A DNA stretch of 64,000 bases from JAVBMP01 sp031552195 (GCA_031552195.1 JAVBMT010000002.1:115755-179754), one strand, 5' to 3'. Numbered from the stretch's first letter, positions 51,760 to 60,014 are shown. Made by a program: numbers and translations. Notes: a model not told the origin generated them from the sequence alone.

Positions 51760-51975
51760 AAGATGCCGAAATCAGGGGAAGGGGCTTCACAGAAGCGCTA
51801 AAATGATTATAGTGGAGTAGCTCTACTAAAAAAGCGGGCTGGGCTTCGCGGCTCATGCGCAAACCAGTGGCGCCGACGGCGGGGTTTGCTTCGCGGTAAG
51901 CCGAGATGCCGCGCGCTGCTGATATTTCAGAGATGCGGCATCTTAAAGTAAAATATTTCAGGAGACTTCGCGCAC
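51760..51975. other. hisF-grpE gap with inverted repeats
   Basis: TAGTGGAG-TAG-CTCTACTA near 51811 is a near-perfect palindrome. AGATGCCGC and GCGGCATCT, about 51905-51945, form a 9-bp stem right before grpE, and CAAACC/GGTTTG lies between. No CIRCE element (the HrcA operator common before heat-shock genes) is present. Confidence 0.4.
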
Positions 51976-52668
51976 ATGAATAAAAAACATCCTTATTCTT
52001 TCGGCGTACAGGGGCAGTCCGGCGGCAAAGACCCTGCCTTCATCTCGCCTGACGGGCTTCATTCCCTGGGAGACTTGGCGCAGGAAGGAGATAACGACCT
52101 TGATTTGCGAAACGCCAATTATATGAACGCGCAAAACCCGGGAGTGGAAGAGGCCGCCCAAAAGGTGGTTATTCCTATGGAAGGGGTTACGGATGACGAA
52201 TTGAGAAAACTTGCGCAGGAAAGACTGTGCCCGCACTGCAAAGTCAAGCAGGAGGCGGATGAGGCGCGGCTGCGCGCCCTGGCCGAGGTTGACAATACCC
52301 GCAAACGTTTGCAGCGCGAGAAAGACGAACATGTGGCTTACGCCGCCGAAGCGGTGCTTGCCGATATCATTCCGGCGCTGGATAACCTCGACCTGGCCCT
52401 GCAGCATGCCGGAACCGTTGAAGCGTGTAAAAACCTGGTCGTGGGCGTTGAAATGACCAAAAAAATCTTGCTGGAATCCTTGAAAAGGCACGGCCTGGAC
52501 GCCATAGGCAGCCTTGGCGACCCGTTTGACCCGGCCGTGCATGAAGCGGTGAACACCGAGGCCCATCCGGATATTCCGCATGACTGCGTTTGCGGCCTTC
52601 TGAGCAAGGGCTACACCCTCAAGGGGCGGCTTCTGCGCCCGGCTAAAGTGATAGTATCGCGCAAGTAA
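51976..52668 (+). CDS. grpE: Nucleotide exchange factor GrpE
   Basis: 230 residues. The C-terminal two thirds is GrpE: long coiled-coil helix EADEARLRALAEVDNTRKR, then LADIIPALDNLDLAL, GVEMTKKILLESL and the beta domain GDPFDPAVHEAV...GYTLKGRLLRPAKV. It releases ADP from DnaK. The first 80 residues are unlike the usual acidic tail and carry a CPHC pair (ERLCPHCKVK) just before the coiled coil. dnaK and dnaJ are not next to it. Confidence 0.93.
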   Translation: MNKKHPYSFGVQGQSGGKDPAFISPDGLHSLGDLAQEGDNDLDLRNANYMNAQNPGVEEAAQKVVIPMEGVTDDELRKLAQERLCPHCKVKQEADEARLRALAEVDNTRKRLQREKDEHVAYAAEAVLADIIPALDNLDLALQHAGTVEACKNLVVGVEMTKKILLESLKRHGLDAIGSLGDPFDPAVHEAVNTEAHPDIPHDCVCGLLSKGYTLKGRLLRPAKVIVSRK

Positions 52669-52741
52669 TTGCGGAACGGTCCTGATCTGGTTTTGCGGCC
52701 TGCCGCGCGGGAAGCTTGCCAAACCCGCTAAAACGTAATTT

Positions 52742-52795
52742 GCGCACAATTAAAGCCGCTCCGTAAGGGTTACCGGAGCGGCTTTAATTGTGCGC
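52742..52795. terminator. Long bidirectional terminator-like hairpin after grpE
   Basis: The left arm GCGCACAATTAAAGCCGCTC continues with CG and pairs with the right arm CGGAGCGGCTTTAATTGTGC plus GC, 22 bp with a 10-nt loop. TTTAATT lies inside the arm after the GC-rich core, so shorter folding gives a terminator in both directions. Confidence 0.75.
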
Positions 52796-53074
52796 TGTTC
52801 CCGAACCGGCGCGGAGGAGGAAGGCAAGCCGCGCCGGCAGGGCAAAGCGTATTCAGTGAGGTAGGCTGACGCGTTTCAGGGGTTCCGCTTGCCGCCAAGC
52901 TGCCACACCACGGAGGCAAGGGGTTCGGCCTTTTGCGCATCTCTTCGCTTCATATGCCATGCCCTAATATAGCATTAACCGTGCCACAATATTTTATATA
53001 ATTATATTATCGTGTTACATGTTTACACCTTTCCGGGGCATCCGCAACGGGCATCAAAACATGCACATATTCCG
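52796..53074. other. Noncoding gap with an AT-rich block
   Basis: No gene is certain. An AT-rich block at 52985-53020 looks like a promoter. On the minus strand a 35-codon reading frame starts at about 52959 (MAYEAKRCAKGRTPCLRGVA) with AGGG just before it, and the hairpin at 52742-52795 would end that transcript. A small RNA or peptide gene is possible but weakly supported. Confidence 0.3.
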
Positions 53075-53102
53075 CATATTTTGCACAACTGTGCAAAATA
53101 TG
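53075..53102. promoter_or_regulatory. Perfect 13-bp palindrome of unknown role
   Basis: CATATTTTGCACA and TGTGCAAAATATG flank AC. It is AT-rich and symmetrical like a repressor operator but lies between convergent genes, about 80 nt after the TonB receptor stop, with no obvious promoter. Confidence 0.5.
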
Positions 53103-53140
53103 GCGCATTCAGCGCCGCCCGCCTCCGGCCAGGCTGTCAA

Positions 53141-53173
53141 CCCGCTTTTCCGCCGGGTCAGCGTAAAAGCGGG
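53141..53173 (-). terminator. Hairpin after the TonB receptor gene
   Basis: CCCGCTTTT (53141) and AAAAGCGGG (53165) form a 9-bp stem just after the stop of the receptor gene on the minus strand. The T-run lies inside the stem, so termination is plausible but not certain. Confidence 0.45.
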
Positions 53174-53179
53174 TGCGCC

Positions 53180-55330
53180 TTAATATTCAATGCCAAAGGT
53201 CCAGACCACGTTAAAGCCGGGTTCCGGCATAATGCTGCCGGTCGGCACATAGTATTGGTCGCAAATATTGCGAAAGTTCAGGGCCGTGTTATATTTCAGG
53301 GCCGTTCCGGGCAATTTGCCCTCAAAGCCCGCGGAGAAGTTCACAGTGTTCCAGCTGCTGCCGTAGTCGCTTTTGGTGACCACTCCGGTGTTGTTGTTTT
53401 TGCTTTCGTAGTACGCCCCGTTGCTCAGGGTCCAGTTGGCGTCCGCGAACATGGTATGCCCCTCGGTTATTTCGCCTTCCCATCTCAGGCCGACCTGCCC
53501 CCAGGCGTCGGGCGTTCCGGTGTCAGTTGTGGAAAAACCGTAGTAATCCGTATTTTCCATGTGCAGAAAGGTTGCGTTGACGTAGGGCGTAAGGCCGTAG
53601 TCTTCAAAATGGTAAGACAATGAAATTTCAGCGCCGAGTACCTTTTGGCTCGCATTGTTGATATATTGCCTTTCCACCACCGGAGAGCCCGGGTTGACGA
53701 TTATATTGCTGATGCCGTCTTTCACGTCATTGTAGAAAACGGCGAGGTCGGCGCTCAGGGCTCCGTCGTTATATCGCACGCCGACTTCATAGTTATTGGA
53801 GGTTTCGGGTTTCAGGTTCGGGTTGGCCAGCATGATGCCGCCATGCGCGATGCTTCCCATGAACATTTCAATCAGTTTAGGTTCGCGGTAGCCTTGCGAC
53901 CAGAGGGCGCGAAAATCGAAATTTTCTATGCCGGAATACACTATGCCGACGCTGCCGTTGAGGTGGTTGTCAGAGGAACTGTCTACAAAGGACGGCGCAT
54001 TGGTGTATTTTTCAAGCGCGGTTTCCACCCAGGTTTGGCGCAAGCCAAGGGTGAGCGTCAAATCTTCAATAACTTCCCATTCATCCTGCAGGAAGAGGGC
54101 CGTGGTCCTTTGATATCCGTCGCGTATGTCGCTGACGGTCTTCAGTCCGGCGGCGGTGAAAGCGCTTAAAGCGCTTTCCAGGCGCACATGATCGTAAGAG
54201 AGGCCCGCCACCACGTAGTGGCTGTCTCCGAACGTCCAGTCAGTCTGCAAGGTTCCGCCATAGGATTTGTGGGTGTTAATGGTGTCTCGCGTTTTTTGGT
54301 CATTCGCGTAATAAGCCGGGTTTCTGAACGTGGGGTAATAGATAGAATTATAGTCATGGTCTTGAATATAGGCGTCCAGTGAGAATTTGCTGAAAACCGA
54401 AGATATGTCTTTAAGGCTCAGGTTTCCGGTGTAGGTGGTCCTGTCTTGGTCATATTCCAGAACTGTTGTGTTGCCGGGGGTTTCCCACGGGTCTGTGGGA
54501 ACGGTTTTCCCGGTTACGGGGTCCGTGCGGGTGGGCGTAAACTCCGATGTGCCGAGAAAGCGGTCAACGCCGAAAGTTATGCTGCCGCTTTCCCATTCAT
54601 AGCCGAGTTTCCCGCTGTTTTCCCGTTGGGAAAATCCTGAATGCCACAAGTCTCCTTCAGGGGTGTGGCGGTCGTGCGCGTCCATGCCGCTGGATGAAAA
54701 AATGTAATTTATGCCTTTATAGTTACCGTAAACGGAGCCGTTAGGTTCCAGGCCGGAAACAGACGAATCATAGTTTACGCCAAGCCTGAAACCAAAAGGC
54801 TTGGCGGCGTTTGCACCGCTTTTGGTGATGATGTTCACCACGCCGCCGATGGAATCTGAACCGTAGAGCACGGAACTGGGGCCCTTGATAACTTCGATGC
54901 GCTCAATCACCGCGGGATCTATGTTGAAAAATCCGCCTTCGTTCATGCCGCGCTGCTGGTTCTGGCGCACCCCGTCGATAAGGATGAGCGTACGTCCGCT
55001 GCTCATGCCGCGAATAGACACGCGCCGGCCGCTGGCGTTGTTGCCAGACTGAACCAGAATGCCGGGGATGTTTTCCAGCTGGCCGGCCACGTCAAAGTGC
55101 GTGTCGCGCTGTATGTCCTTTTCAGTGACAACGCCAAGAGACATGGGGACTTCTTCCAGGGCGTGTTCGGTGCGCGTAGCCGTAACCGTTACAGCCGGCG
55201 CTTCAATCGCGCCGCTTTTCACTTCCTTGCCCGTTTCTTGTTCTTCGGTTTTTTCAGCAGCGCCGGCCGCCGTGCCGAGGCATAAAAAGCAGAAGGCGAA
55301 CAATGATGCCGTTTTGAGCGTTTTTCCCAT
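53180..55330 (-). CDS. TonB-dependent outer-membrane receptor
   Basis: 716 residues from the ATG at 55330, with AAGGAG 10 nt upstream; the start at 55381 lacks this. Signal peptide to about AGA/AEK. TonB box-like region near APAVTVTATRT, plug domain (DVAGQLENIPGILVQSG, SIRGMSSGRTLILIDG, VLYGSDSIGGVVNI), then a 22-strand barrel containing NPNLKPETSNNYEVGV and a C-terminal aromatic end (WTFGIEY). It imports an iron complex, haem, or cobalamin type ligand; the substrate cannot be fixed. No tonB or exbBD is nearby. Two Fur-box-like palindromes lie about 400 nt upstream. Confidence 0.95.
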   Translation of the reverse strand: MGKTLKTASLFAFCFLCLGTAAGAAEKTEEQETGKEVKSGAIEAPAVTVTATRTEHALEEVPMSLGVVTEKDIQRDTHFDVAGQLENIPGILVQSGNNASGRRVSIRGMSSGRTLILIDGVRQNQQRGMNEGGFFNIDPAVIERIEVIKGPSSVLYGSDSIGGVVNIITKSGANAAKPFGFRLGVNYDSSVSGLEPNGSVYGNYKGINYIFSSSGMDAHDRHTPEGDLWHSGFSQRENSGKLGYEWESGSITFGVDRFLGTSEFTPTRTDPVTGKTVPTDPWETPGNTTVLEYDQDRTTYTGNLSLKDISSVFSKFSLDAYIQDHDYNSIYYPTFRNPAYYANDQKTRDTINTHKSYGGTLQTDWTFGDSHYVVAGLSYDHVRLESALSAFTAAGLKTVSDIRDGYQRTTALFLQDEWEVIEDLTLTLGLRQTWVETALEKYTNAPSFVDSSSDNHLNGSVGIVYSGIENFDFRALWSQGYREPKLIEMFMGSIAHGGIMLANPNLKPETSNNYEVGVRYNDGALSADLAVFYNDVKDGISNIIVNPGSPVVERQYINNASQKVLGAEISLSYHFEDYGLTPYVNATFLHMENTDYYGFSTTDTGTPDAWGQVGLRWEGEITEGHTMFADANWTLSNGAYYESKNNNTGVVTKSDYGSSWNTVNFSAGFEGKLPGTALKYNTALNFRNICDQYYVPTGSIMPEPGFNVVWTFGIEY

Positions 55331-55462
55331 ATGAACGAAACTCCTTTGAGGTTGGGCGCAGCCAGTTGGAAGGCGCGCCAATAAGGGGTGTTATGTCAGC
55401 CCGGGAAATTCCCGGAATCTTTACTCTGTAAAATGGGAAGGCATCGGATCAACGCCTCCGCG

Positions 55463-55580
55463 GGAACTGTTTCCAAATCAATTTTTTGTCCGAATACGCT
55501 GGCAGGCCTTTCTTGTTTCGCGCATGCTCCGTTCGCTGAAAAGGCCGTTTGCTTTGGCCCGAAACCTTTATTTATGCAGG
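55463..55580 (+). repeat. Degenerate copy of the ~150-bp repeat in the TonB receptor leader
   Basis: The left end GGAACTGTTTCCAAATCA followed by ATTTTTTGTCCGAATAC matches the copy after hisH; the right end AAGGCCGTTTGCTTTGG and CCTTTATTTATGCAGG matches its right half. The middle has diverged. This copy does not abut a stop codon. It lies between the Fur-like sites and the receptor gene, opposite to its transcription. Confidence 0.55.
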
Positions 55581-56016
55581 TTCTGGCGCCGGTATTCAAC
55601 GAAAAACGGCGAACAGCCATTAGAGCCTGCAATGCCTGCTGCCGCATCGGGTTATTTCTGCGCAACCGGCGGGCGCGCAAATTTATTGCATGAAGGCGGA
55701 TGACGTGTTTATTTTTTTGTAATGATTATGATAGTCTTTATCAGATAAGAATTGATAATTTATCAACCCGCAAATAGCAAGCACTTTTTTATGCGTGTGA
55801 TCTTCCGGAGCGAAGCGACGTTGAAATGATTCGCTCCGGCGGGCGTGCAGCGTATCTACGATACACAAGCAGCTTCGGCTTGCGCGCGTGCGGAAAGGGC
55901 GATGCCTTTGGGTTTTATGGCTGAACGCAAATCAGGGCTTACTGCTGATTTTCCCGAGCGGGATGAAGGGGGTGAAACGGCAGGAAAATGGCGGAAATTT
56001 TATGGTTGAACCGTTT
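55581..56016. other. Noncoding leader region with hairpins
   Basis: No gene is supported in the 800-nt gap between the TonB receptor and hisA. This part has an AT-rich Fur-like block and a 10-bp hairpin CCGGAGCGAA (55805) with TTCGCTCCGG (55830). GTATC-TAC-GATAC near 55857 is a further small hairpin. Confidence 0.4.
55729..55766 (-). promoter_or_regulatory. Two Fur-box-like palindromes
   Basis: TTGATAATTTATCAA (55752-55766) is a perfect 7-1-7 palindrome, and TGATAGTCTTTATCA (55729-55743) has matching TGATA/TATCA ends. Both resemble the Fur pattern TGATAAT-N-ATTATCA. They are the only such sites in the window and lie upstream of the only TonB receptor, in an AT-rich promoter-like block. Confidence 0.5.
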
Positions 56017-56077
56017 ATGCCTCCGGCAGGCGAAGCGGCATAGTTATTGCGCATACCGCTTCGCCTGCCGGAGGCAT
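56017..56077. repeat. Perfect 22-bp inverted repeat after hisA
   Basis: ATGCCTCCGGCAGGCGAAGC plus GG on the left is the exact reverse complement of the right arm (56056-56077), with a 17-nt loop. It lies about 60 nt after the hisA stop. No T-run follows in the hisA direction, so it may be a processing hairpin or a mobile-repeat remnant. Confidence 0.65.
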
Positions 56078-56135
56078 CGTTTTAAAGAAGGTTTTCTGTC
56101 CGCGCGCCCTTTTGGGGTGTTAAGTTTTCAGGCGC

Positions 56136-56867
56136 TTACCGCTGTGTTTTAACCCAGGCCAGGGCTTCCGGCAGGTTGAGCGTATTTTCGTAGATGGCCC
56201 GCCCGGTTACGGCCCCCTGCAGGCTTTTTTTGCTCAAGGGGTAAAGCTTTTTGATATCTTCAAGGTTATGCACGCCTCCGGCGGCGATTACCGGCAACGT
56301 GGTCGCTTCTGTCAGGGCCTTTACGGCCTCGTAGTTAACGCCGCTTTGCATGCCGTCACGTTCTATATCCGTATAGATGATGAAGGCCGTGCCGCATGCT
56401 TCCATCCGGGGCAGCACGTCTTTGATATGCAGGCCGGAATTCGCGACCCATCCCTTGGTTTTCAGCATGCCGTTTTCCGCGTCAAGCGAAACGCCAACCC
56501 GCCCCGGAAAGGCTTTGCATATTTCGGCGTAGGCTTCAGGGTCTTCCAGGGCCAGGGTTCCTATTATAACGCGGCGCACCCCGGCGGAAAGATAGCCGGA
56601 GGCTGTGGCCATGTCGCGCACTCCGCCGCCCACCTGCACCGGAATGCTCAAAGTGGCGCAAATGTCTTTGATAAGGCCGAGGTTGACCGGAACGCCGTCA
56701 AAGGCTCCGTCAAGGTCTATGAGGTGCAGCCATCCAGCGCCCTGATTTTGCCAGTGCAGGGCCATTTCCACAGGGTTGTCGCCGAATACCGTGCTGTCGT
56801 CCGCCTTGCCTCGGCGCAGGCGGACGCATTTCCCGTTTTTAAGGTCTATCGCTGGAAAAATGATCAC
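56136..56867 (-). CDS. hisA: ProFAR isomerase
   Basis: 243 residues, (beta/alpha)8 barrel like HisF. Asp8 in IFPAIDLKNGKCVRL and the second catalytic Asp in IYTDIERDGMQSG are present, with phosphate-binding VIAAGGVHN. It carries out the Amadori rearrangement, step four of histidine synthesis. The start overlaps the stop of the upstream lipoprotein gene by four bases. Confidence 0.97.
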   Translation of the reverse strand: MIIFPAIDLKNGKCVRLRRGKADDSTVFGDNPVEMALHWQNQGAGWLHLIDLDGAFDGVPVNLGLIKDICATLSIPVQVGGGVRDMATASGYLSAGVRRVIIGTLALEDPEAYAEICKAFPGRVGVSLDAENGMLKTKGWVANSGLHIKDVLPRMEACGTAFIIYTDIERDGMQSGVNYEAVKALTEATTLPVIAAGGVHNLEDIKKLYPLSKKSLQGAVTGRAIYENTLNLPEALAWVKTQR

Positions 56868-57502
56868 AGCATGAAATCCTTTATGGCTTTGCGCATGGCT
56901 TCTTTTGACAGCTCAAAAGCGCCAACCCACTTGCCGCCGCGTTCAATGAACTTGCCGGTGTTCAGCAGGTTGGAGGCCAGGTCTTGCTGAATTTCCTCAT
57001 AGTGCGAACGGGCCACCAGGGTTTCTTTTTTCACGTCTATCAGGAAAAAGTCGGCGGTAACGCCGGCCGGGCGTTCCACTCCGGCGGGGCCGCCGTCGCG
57101 TTCCTGCCAGGTAATGATCTGCGGCACTATGATCAGGTCAACCCCCATGCAGCGCCCCACTCCGGCCCAGTATTTCAGGGCGTTCTGGGAACCGCGTCCC
57201 GGCTGGCAGCCGTCCGCCAGAGAGGCGCTTAGGAAGGTGCGCTGGGTTTTCTGGCCCAATTCGGTCATGAAAAACGAATCAAGCTGCGGAAAAATTTCCG
57301 GATTCGCCGGCTTGTTTTTTTCCGGCATATAGCCGGCCAGCATGTCGGCAATGTTTGTCGGCTGGGTAAAAGAGGCCACCCCGATGCTCAGGGTGTTCGG
57401 CGGCGACATGGTCTGGGCCGGCTTGGCGCAGCCCAGCGCGAACATAATGGCGACAAGCGCCGGGACAAGCGCGAAACGAAGCGTGGCAGTTGTTTTAATC
57501 AT
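56864..57502 (-). CDS. Predicted lipoprotein embedded between hisB and hisA
   Basis: 212 residues. Signal with lipobox FALGC (Cys about 25) followed by AKPAQ, so an outer-membrane lipoprotein is likely. The mature part has GVASFTQPTNIADMLAG, then FFMTELGQKTQRTFLS, then YWAGVGRCMGVDLIIVPQII, a fold resembling periplasmic proteins that build on a GNA1162- or CsgG-like core; that is a guess. It starts right after the hisB stop (TAA followed by ATG) and overlaps hisA by four bases, so it is translated with the histidine enzymes, though its role is not obvious. Confidence 0.8.
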   Translation of the reverse strand: MIKTTATLRFALVPALVAIMFALGCAKPAQTMSPPNTLSIGVASFTQPTNIADMLAGYMPEKNKPANPEIFPQLDSFFMTELGQKTQRTFLSASLADGCQPGRGSQNALKYWAGVGRCMGVDLIIVPQIITWQERDGGPAGVERPAGVTADFFLIDVKKETLVARSHYEEIQQDLASNLLNTGKFIERGGKWVGAFELSKEAMRKAIKDFML

Positions 57503-58093
57503 TTAATCAAGACTCCCTTTGCTGCTTAGAATATTGGCGCGAGTTACGCTGGCCGCCCGCCTCAAGGCCAGGCCGAGCCCTTTGAAAGCTGATTCCAGAA
57601 GGTGATGCCCGTTTTCTCCATAAAGAAGATTGACATGCAGGTTCATTTTGGCCCCGGCGGCGAAGGCGCGCAGGGCCTCGCGCCACAGGTCGCGCTCTTC
57701 CCCGGCGATAACCGGGGGCAGCAGCGTTGCGCCGTTGAACACAAGGTAAGGCCGGCCGGAAAGGTCTATGCATACCTCCGCCATGGCTTCGTCCATGGGA
57801 ACTTTGGCCATTGCCGTGCGTTCTATGCCCTTGCGGTCGCCCAGCGCGCCGTTAACGGCCTGGCCGAGGCAAAAGGCCGCGTCTTCAACCGTGTGATGGG
57901 CGTCAACCTGCAGGTCTCCGCGGCATTCAAGCTCAAGGTCGAATCCGGCCCAGAAAGCCAGAAGGGTGAGCATGTGGTCGGCCATGCCGAAACCGGTGTC
58001 GACGTTAACCCGGCTTTCTCCTTCAATAGTAAGCGAAAGAGATATCGAAGTCTCGGAAGTTTCCCGGTTGATGGAATAGAATCTTGCGGCCAT
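57503..58093 (-). CDS. hisB: Imidazoleglycerol-phosphate dehydratase
   Basis: 196 residues from the ATG at 58093 with AGGA upstream; an ATG at 58135 is less likely. Both metal motifs are present: DAHHTVEDAAFCLG and GENGHHLLESAFK. Step six of histidine synthesis; it is the short single-function form, with no phosphatase domain. Confidence 0.96.
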   Translation of the reverse strand: MAARFYSINRETSETSISLSLTIEGESRVNVDTGFGMADHMLTLLAFWAGFDLELECRGDLQVDAHHTVEDAAFCLGQAVNGALGDRKGIERTAMAKVPMDEAMAEVCIDLSGRPYLVFNGATLLPPVIAGEERDLWREALRAFAAGAKMNLHVNLLYGENGHHLLESAFKGLGLALRRAASVTRANILSSKGSLD

Positions 58094-58374
58094 ATGTTTT
58101 CCTGAACGTGGTCGGCTGCGATGCGCGTGCATCAATTATATTAAATTACAGCAAGTAAATAATACAGTCTATATGGCGGCGCGGTCAAGCCTTATTCCCG
58201 TAAAGGCTGGCCTGGCGCGACAGCCGCCTTCAAGCCTGAACCGGCCCGGAACGAATAACATGACGAACGGTGATTCACCCCGATCAGGAGGGCGTGCGGT
58301 TTGCGGGCAAAAGCCTCCGACCGCAAGCGCAACGTTCACCCGAAGGAATATATGGAGCCTTTCAGGCTTGAAGG

Positions 58375-59607
58375 TCAATTACCCTGTGAAGCCGGATCAG
58401 CCGGGTCAGCCTGTTCTTCTTCCGCCTCTTCCCCTTCCGCCGCGTTTTTTTCCGGTTTCTTTTTCCCGAAAATGAAAGCCACCAGGATGCTCAGCTCATA
58501 GAGCAGGAGCATAGGCATGGCCATGAGCATTTGCGAATAGATGTCAGGCGGGGTGAGAATTGCCGCGACGATGAAAATGCCGACAACGGCGTAACGGCGG
58601 ACGGAACTCAGCATTTTGGACGTTACCAGCCCCATGCGCGCCAGGAAGAAGGTGAAAAGCGGCATTTCGAAAATCAGGCCGAAAGCCACGATGAGCTGAA
58701 GGCTGAAGTCGAGATATTGCGGGGCTGACGGAATGGCCTTGAATACTCCGCTCGAAAATCCCATGAAAAATTCGAAAGCCAGGGGAAAGACCAGGAAATA
58801 GCAGAAAGCCGCGCCGCCGGTAAAGCAAAGGGCGGAAAAAAAAGCCACGGGCAGAATGAAACGCTTTTCCTCTTTATAAAGACCGGGAGAAATGAATGAC
58901 CATATCTGATAAAAAATGTAGGGGCTTACCGCAAAAAGCCCGCTGATGAAGGCTATTTTCACGCGCACCAGGAAGCCGTCTGGCATGCCGATATACTGAA
59001 TTTCGCTGCCGGGCGGCAACACTTTGATCAGCGGCAGAAAAATGTAGTAATGCAGGGGTTCCACAAAGCTGAAGCAGGCGAAGAAACCAACAACCAGCGC
59101 AAGGGCGGAACGGACGGCCCGCTTGCGCAGTTCCCTGAGGTGGTCGCGCAGGGTCATTCCCTCTTCTTCCTCCTCCTGGTTCTCCTCTTCCTCTCCTTCT
59201 TCAGGTTCTTCGCCGGATTCTTCATCGGGCCGCGCGGGAAGGTTTTCTTCCGCTGGAACGGGGCTGCCGTTTTCTTCCGGCGTACGGATTCCGCCGCCGC
59301 TTTCCGCGATTTCGCCTCTCGCGTTTTCTCCGCCTCCGGCGGGCGAGGGCGCGGCGTCTTCTTCCGCGTTTTCGTCTTCCGGGGAGGCCTGAAGGCTTCC
59401 GGCGATGATGTCGTCAACGGTCAGCCCCGAGTTGCCGACCGTGATGGTGGGCGGAGTTTCAGCCTCCAGCCTTTGGGGCCGGGTTTCCTCGTCCGCGCCG
59501 ATGGGAACGGACATGTTCAGGGAAACGAGGTCGCGTCCGGCTCCGCCGTTAGGCGAAGCGGCTGGCGCGTCCGCCGGTGATGGGGCAAGTATCTCTTTAT
59601 CGCTCAT
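58375..59607 (-). CDS. tatC: Sec-independent translocase TatC with long acidic N-terminal extension
   Basis: 410 residues, much longer than the usual 250. TatC proper begins near residue 150: MTLRDHLRELRKRAVRSALA, with six TM helices, and FVEPLHYYIF, ISPGLYKEEKRFI and YAVVGIFIVAAILTPPD as family landmarks. Residues 1-149 are Ala-, Pro- and Glu-rich and end in a run of acidic residues. The C-terminal tail is also acidic. The start at 59607 overlaps tatB by four bases. Met151 (59157) is preceded by GAGGAGGAAGAAGAGG-type sequence that could act as an internal ribosome site, so two forms may exist. It exports folded proteins such as cofactor-bearing redox enzymes. Confidence 0.92.
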   Translation of the reverse strand: MSDKEILAPSPADAPAASPNGGAGRDLVSLNMSVPIGADEETRPQRLEAETPPTITVGNSGLTVDDIIAGSLQASPEDENAEEDAAPSPAGGGENARGEIAESGGGIRTPEENGSPVPAEENLPARPDEESGEEPEEGEEEENQEEEEEGMTLRDHLRELRKRAVRSALALVVGFFACFSFVEPLHYYIFLPLIKVLPPGSEIQYIGMPDGFLVRVKIAFISGLFAVSPYIFYQIWSFISPGLYKEEKRFILPVAFFSALCFTGGAAFCYFLVFPLAFEFFMGFSSGVFKAIPSAPQYLDFSLQLIVAFGLIFEMPLFTFFLARMGLVTSKMLSSVRRYAVVGIFIVAAILTPPDIYSQMLMAMPMLLLYELSILVAFIFGKKKPEKNAAEGEEAEEEQADPADPASQGN

Positions 59608-60008
59608 GTGCCGCTCACCGCTTTTTCCAGCGTTTCAGCTGCTTTTTCCGCCGTTTCAGCGGCCAGCGGACCGGAAGGGGAGGCGGAAGCGGAGGTTCCC
59701 GCACTTTCCGCGTGAGCTTTTTCAGCGTTGTCCGCCCCGGCGGAGGCCTCTTCTTTGGCCTCCGCCGCTGGCGGGGTATTTTCCGTTTTCGGCTTTGGCT
59801 TGGCCGGAGCTTTTTTCTTCTGCGGCTTGACCGCGTCTTCAAGCTGCGCCTCAAGGTTTACGGCGCGTTGAAGTTCGGTTGAAACCTTGCGGAATTCCGA
59901 CATAACCTTATTGATGGTGCGGATTATTTTGGGCAGATGCTCAGGCCCCAGCACCACCAGGGCGACCAGGAGAATGAGCAGAAGTTCCGTAGAGCCTATG
60001 CCGAACAC
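59604..60008 (-). CDS. tatB: Tat translocase subunit TatB/TatA-like
   Basis: 134 residues. One N-terminal TM helix MFGIGSTELLLILLVALVVL, then GPEHLPKIIRTINKVMSEFR, the conserved hinge and amphipathic helix. The tail from about 60 is Lys/Pro/Ala-rich and disordered. TatB is preferred to TatA because of GPEHLPK and the gene order with tatC. It starts 6 nt after the guaA stop, so these are one transcript. Confidence 0.9.
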   Translation of the reverse strand: MFGIGSTELLLILLVALVVLGPEHLPKIIRTINKVMSEFRKVSTELQRAVNLEAQLEDAVKPQKKKAPAKPKPKTENTPPAAEAKEEASAGADNAEKAHAESAGTSASASPSGPLAAETAEKAAETLEKAVSGT

Positions 60009-60014
60009 GACTGT

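Noticed and set aside
51760..51975. A CIRCE heat-shock operator before grpE
   Set aside because: The TTAGCACTC/GAGTGCTAA pattern is not present; only unrelated inverted repeats are seen.
55683..55868. A 61-codon frame upstream of the TonB receptor
   Set aside because: No ribosome site, crosses the Fur-like block and a hairpin, and has no similarity that I recognise.
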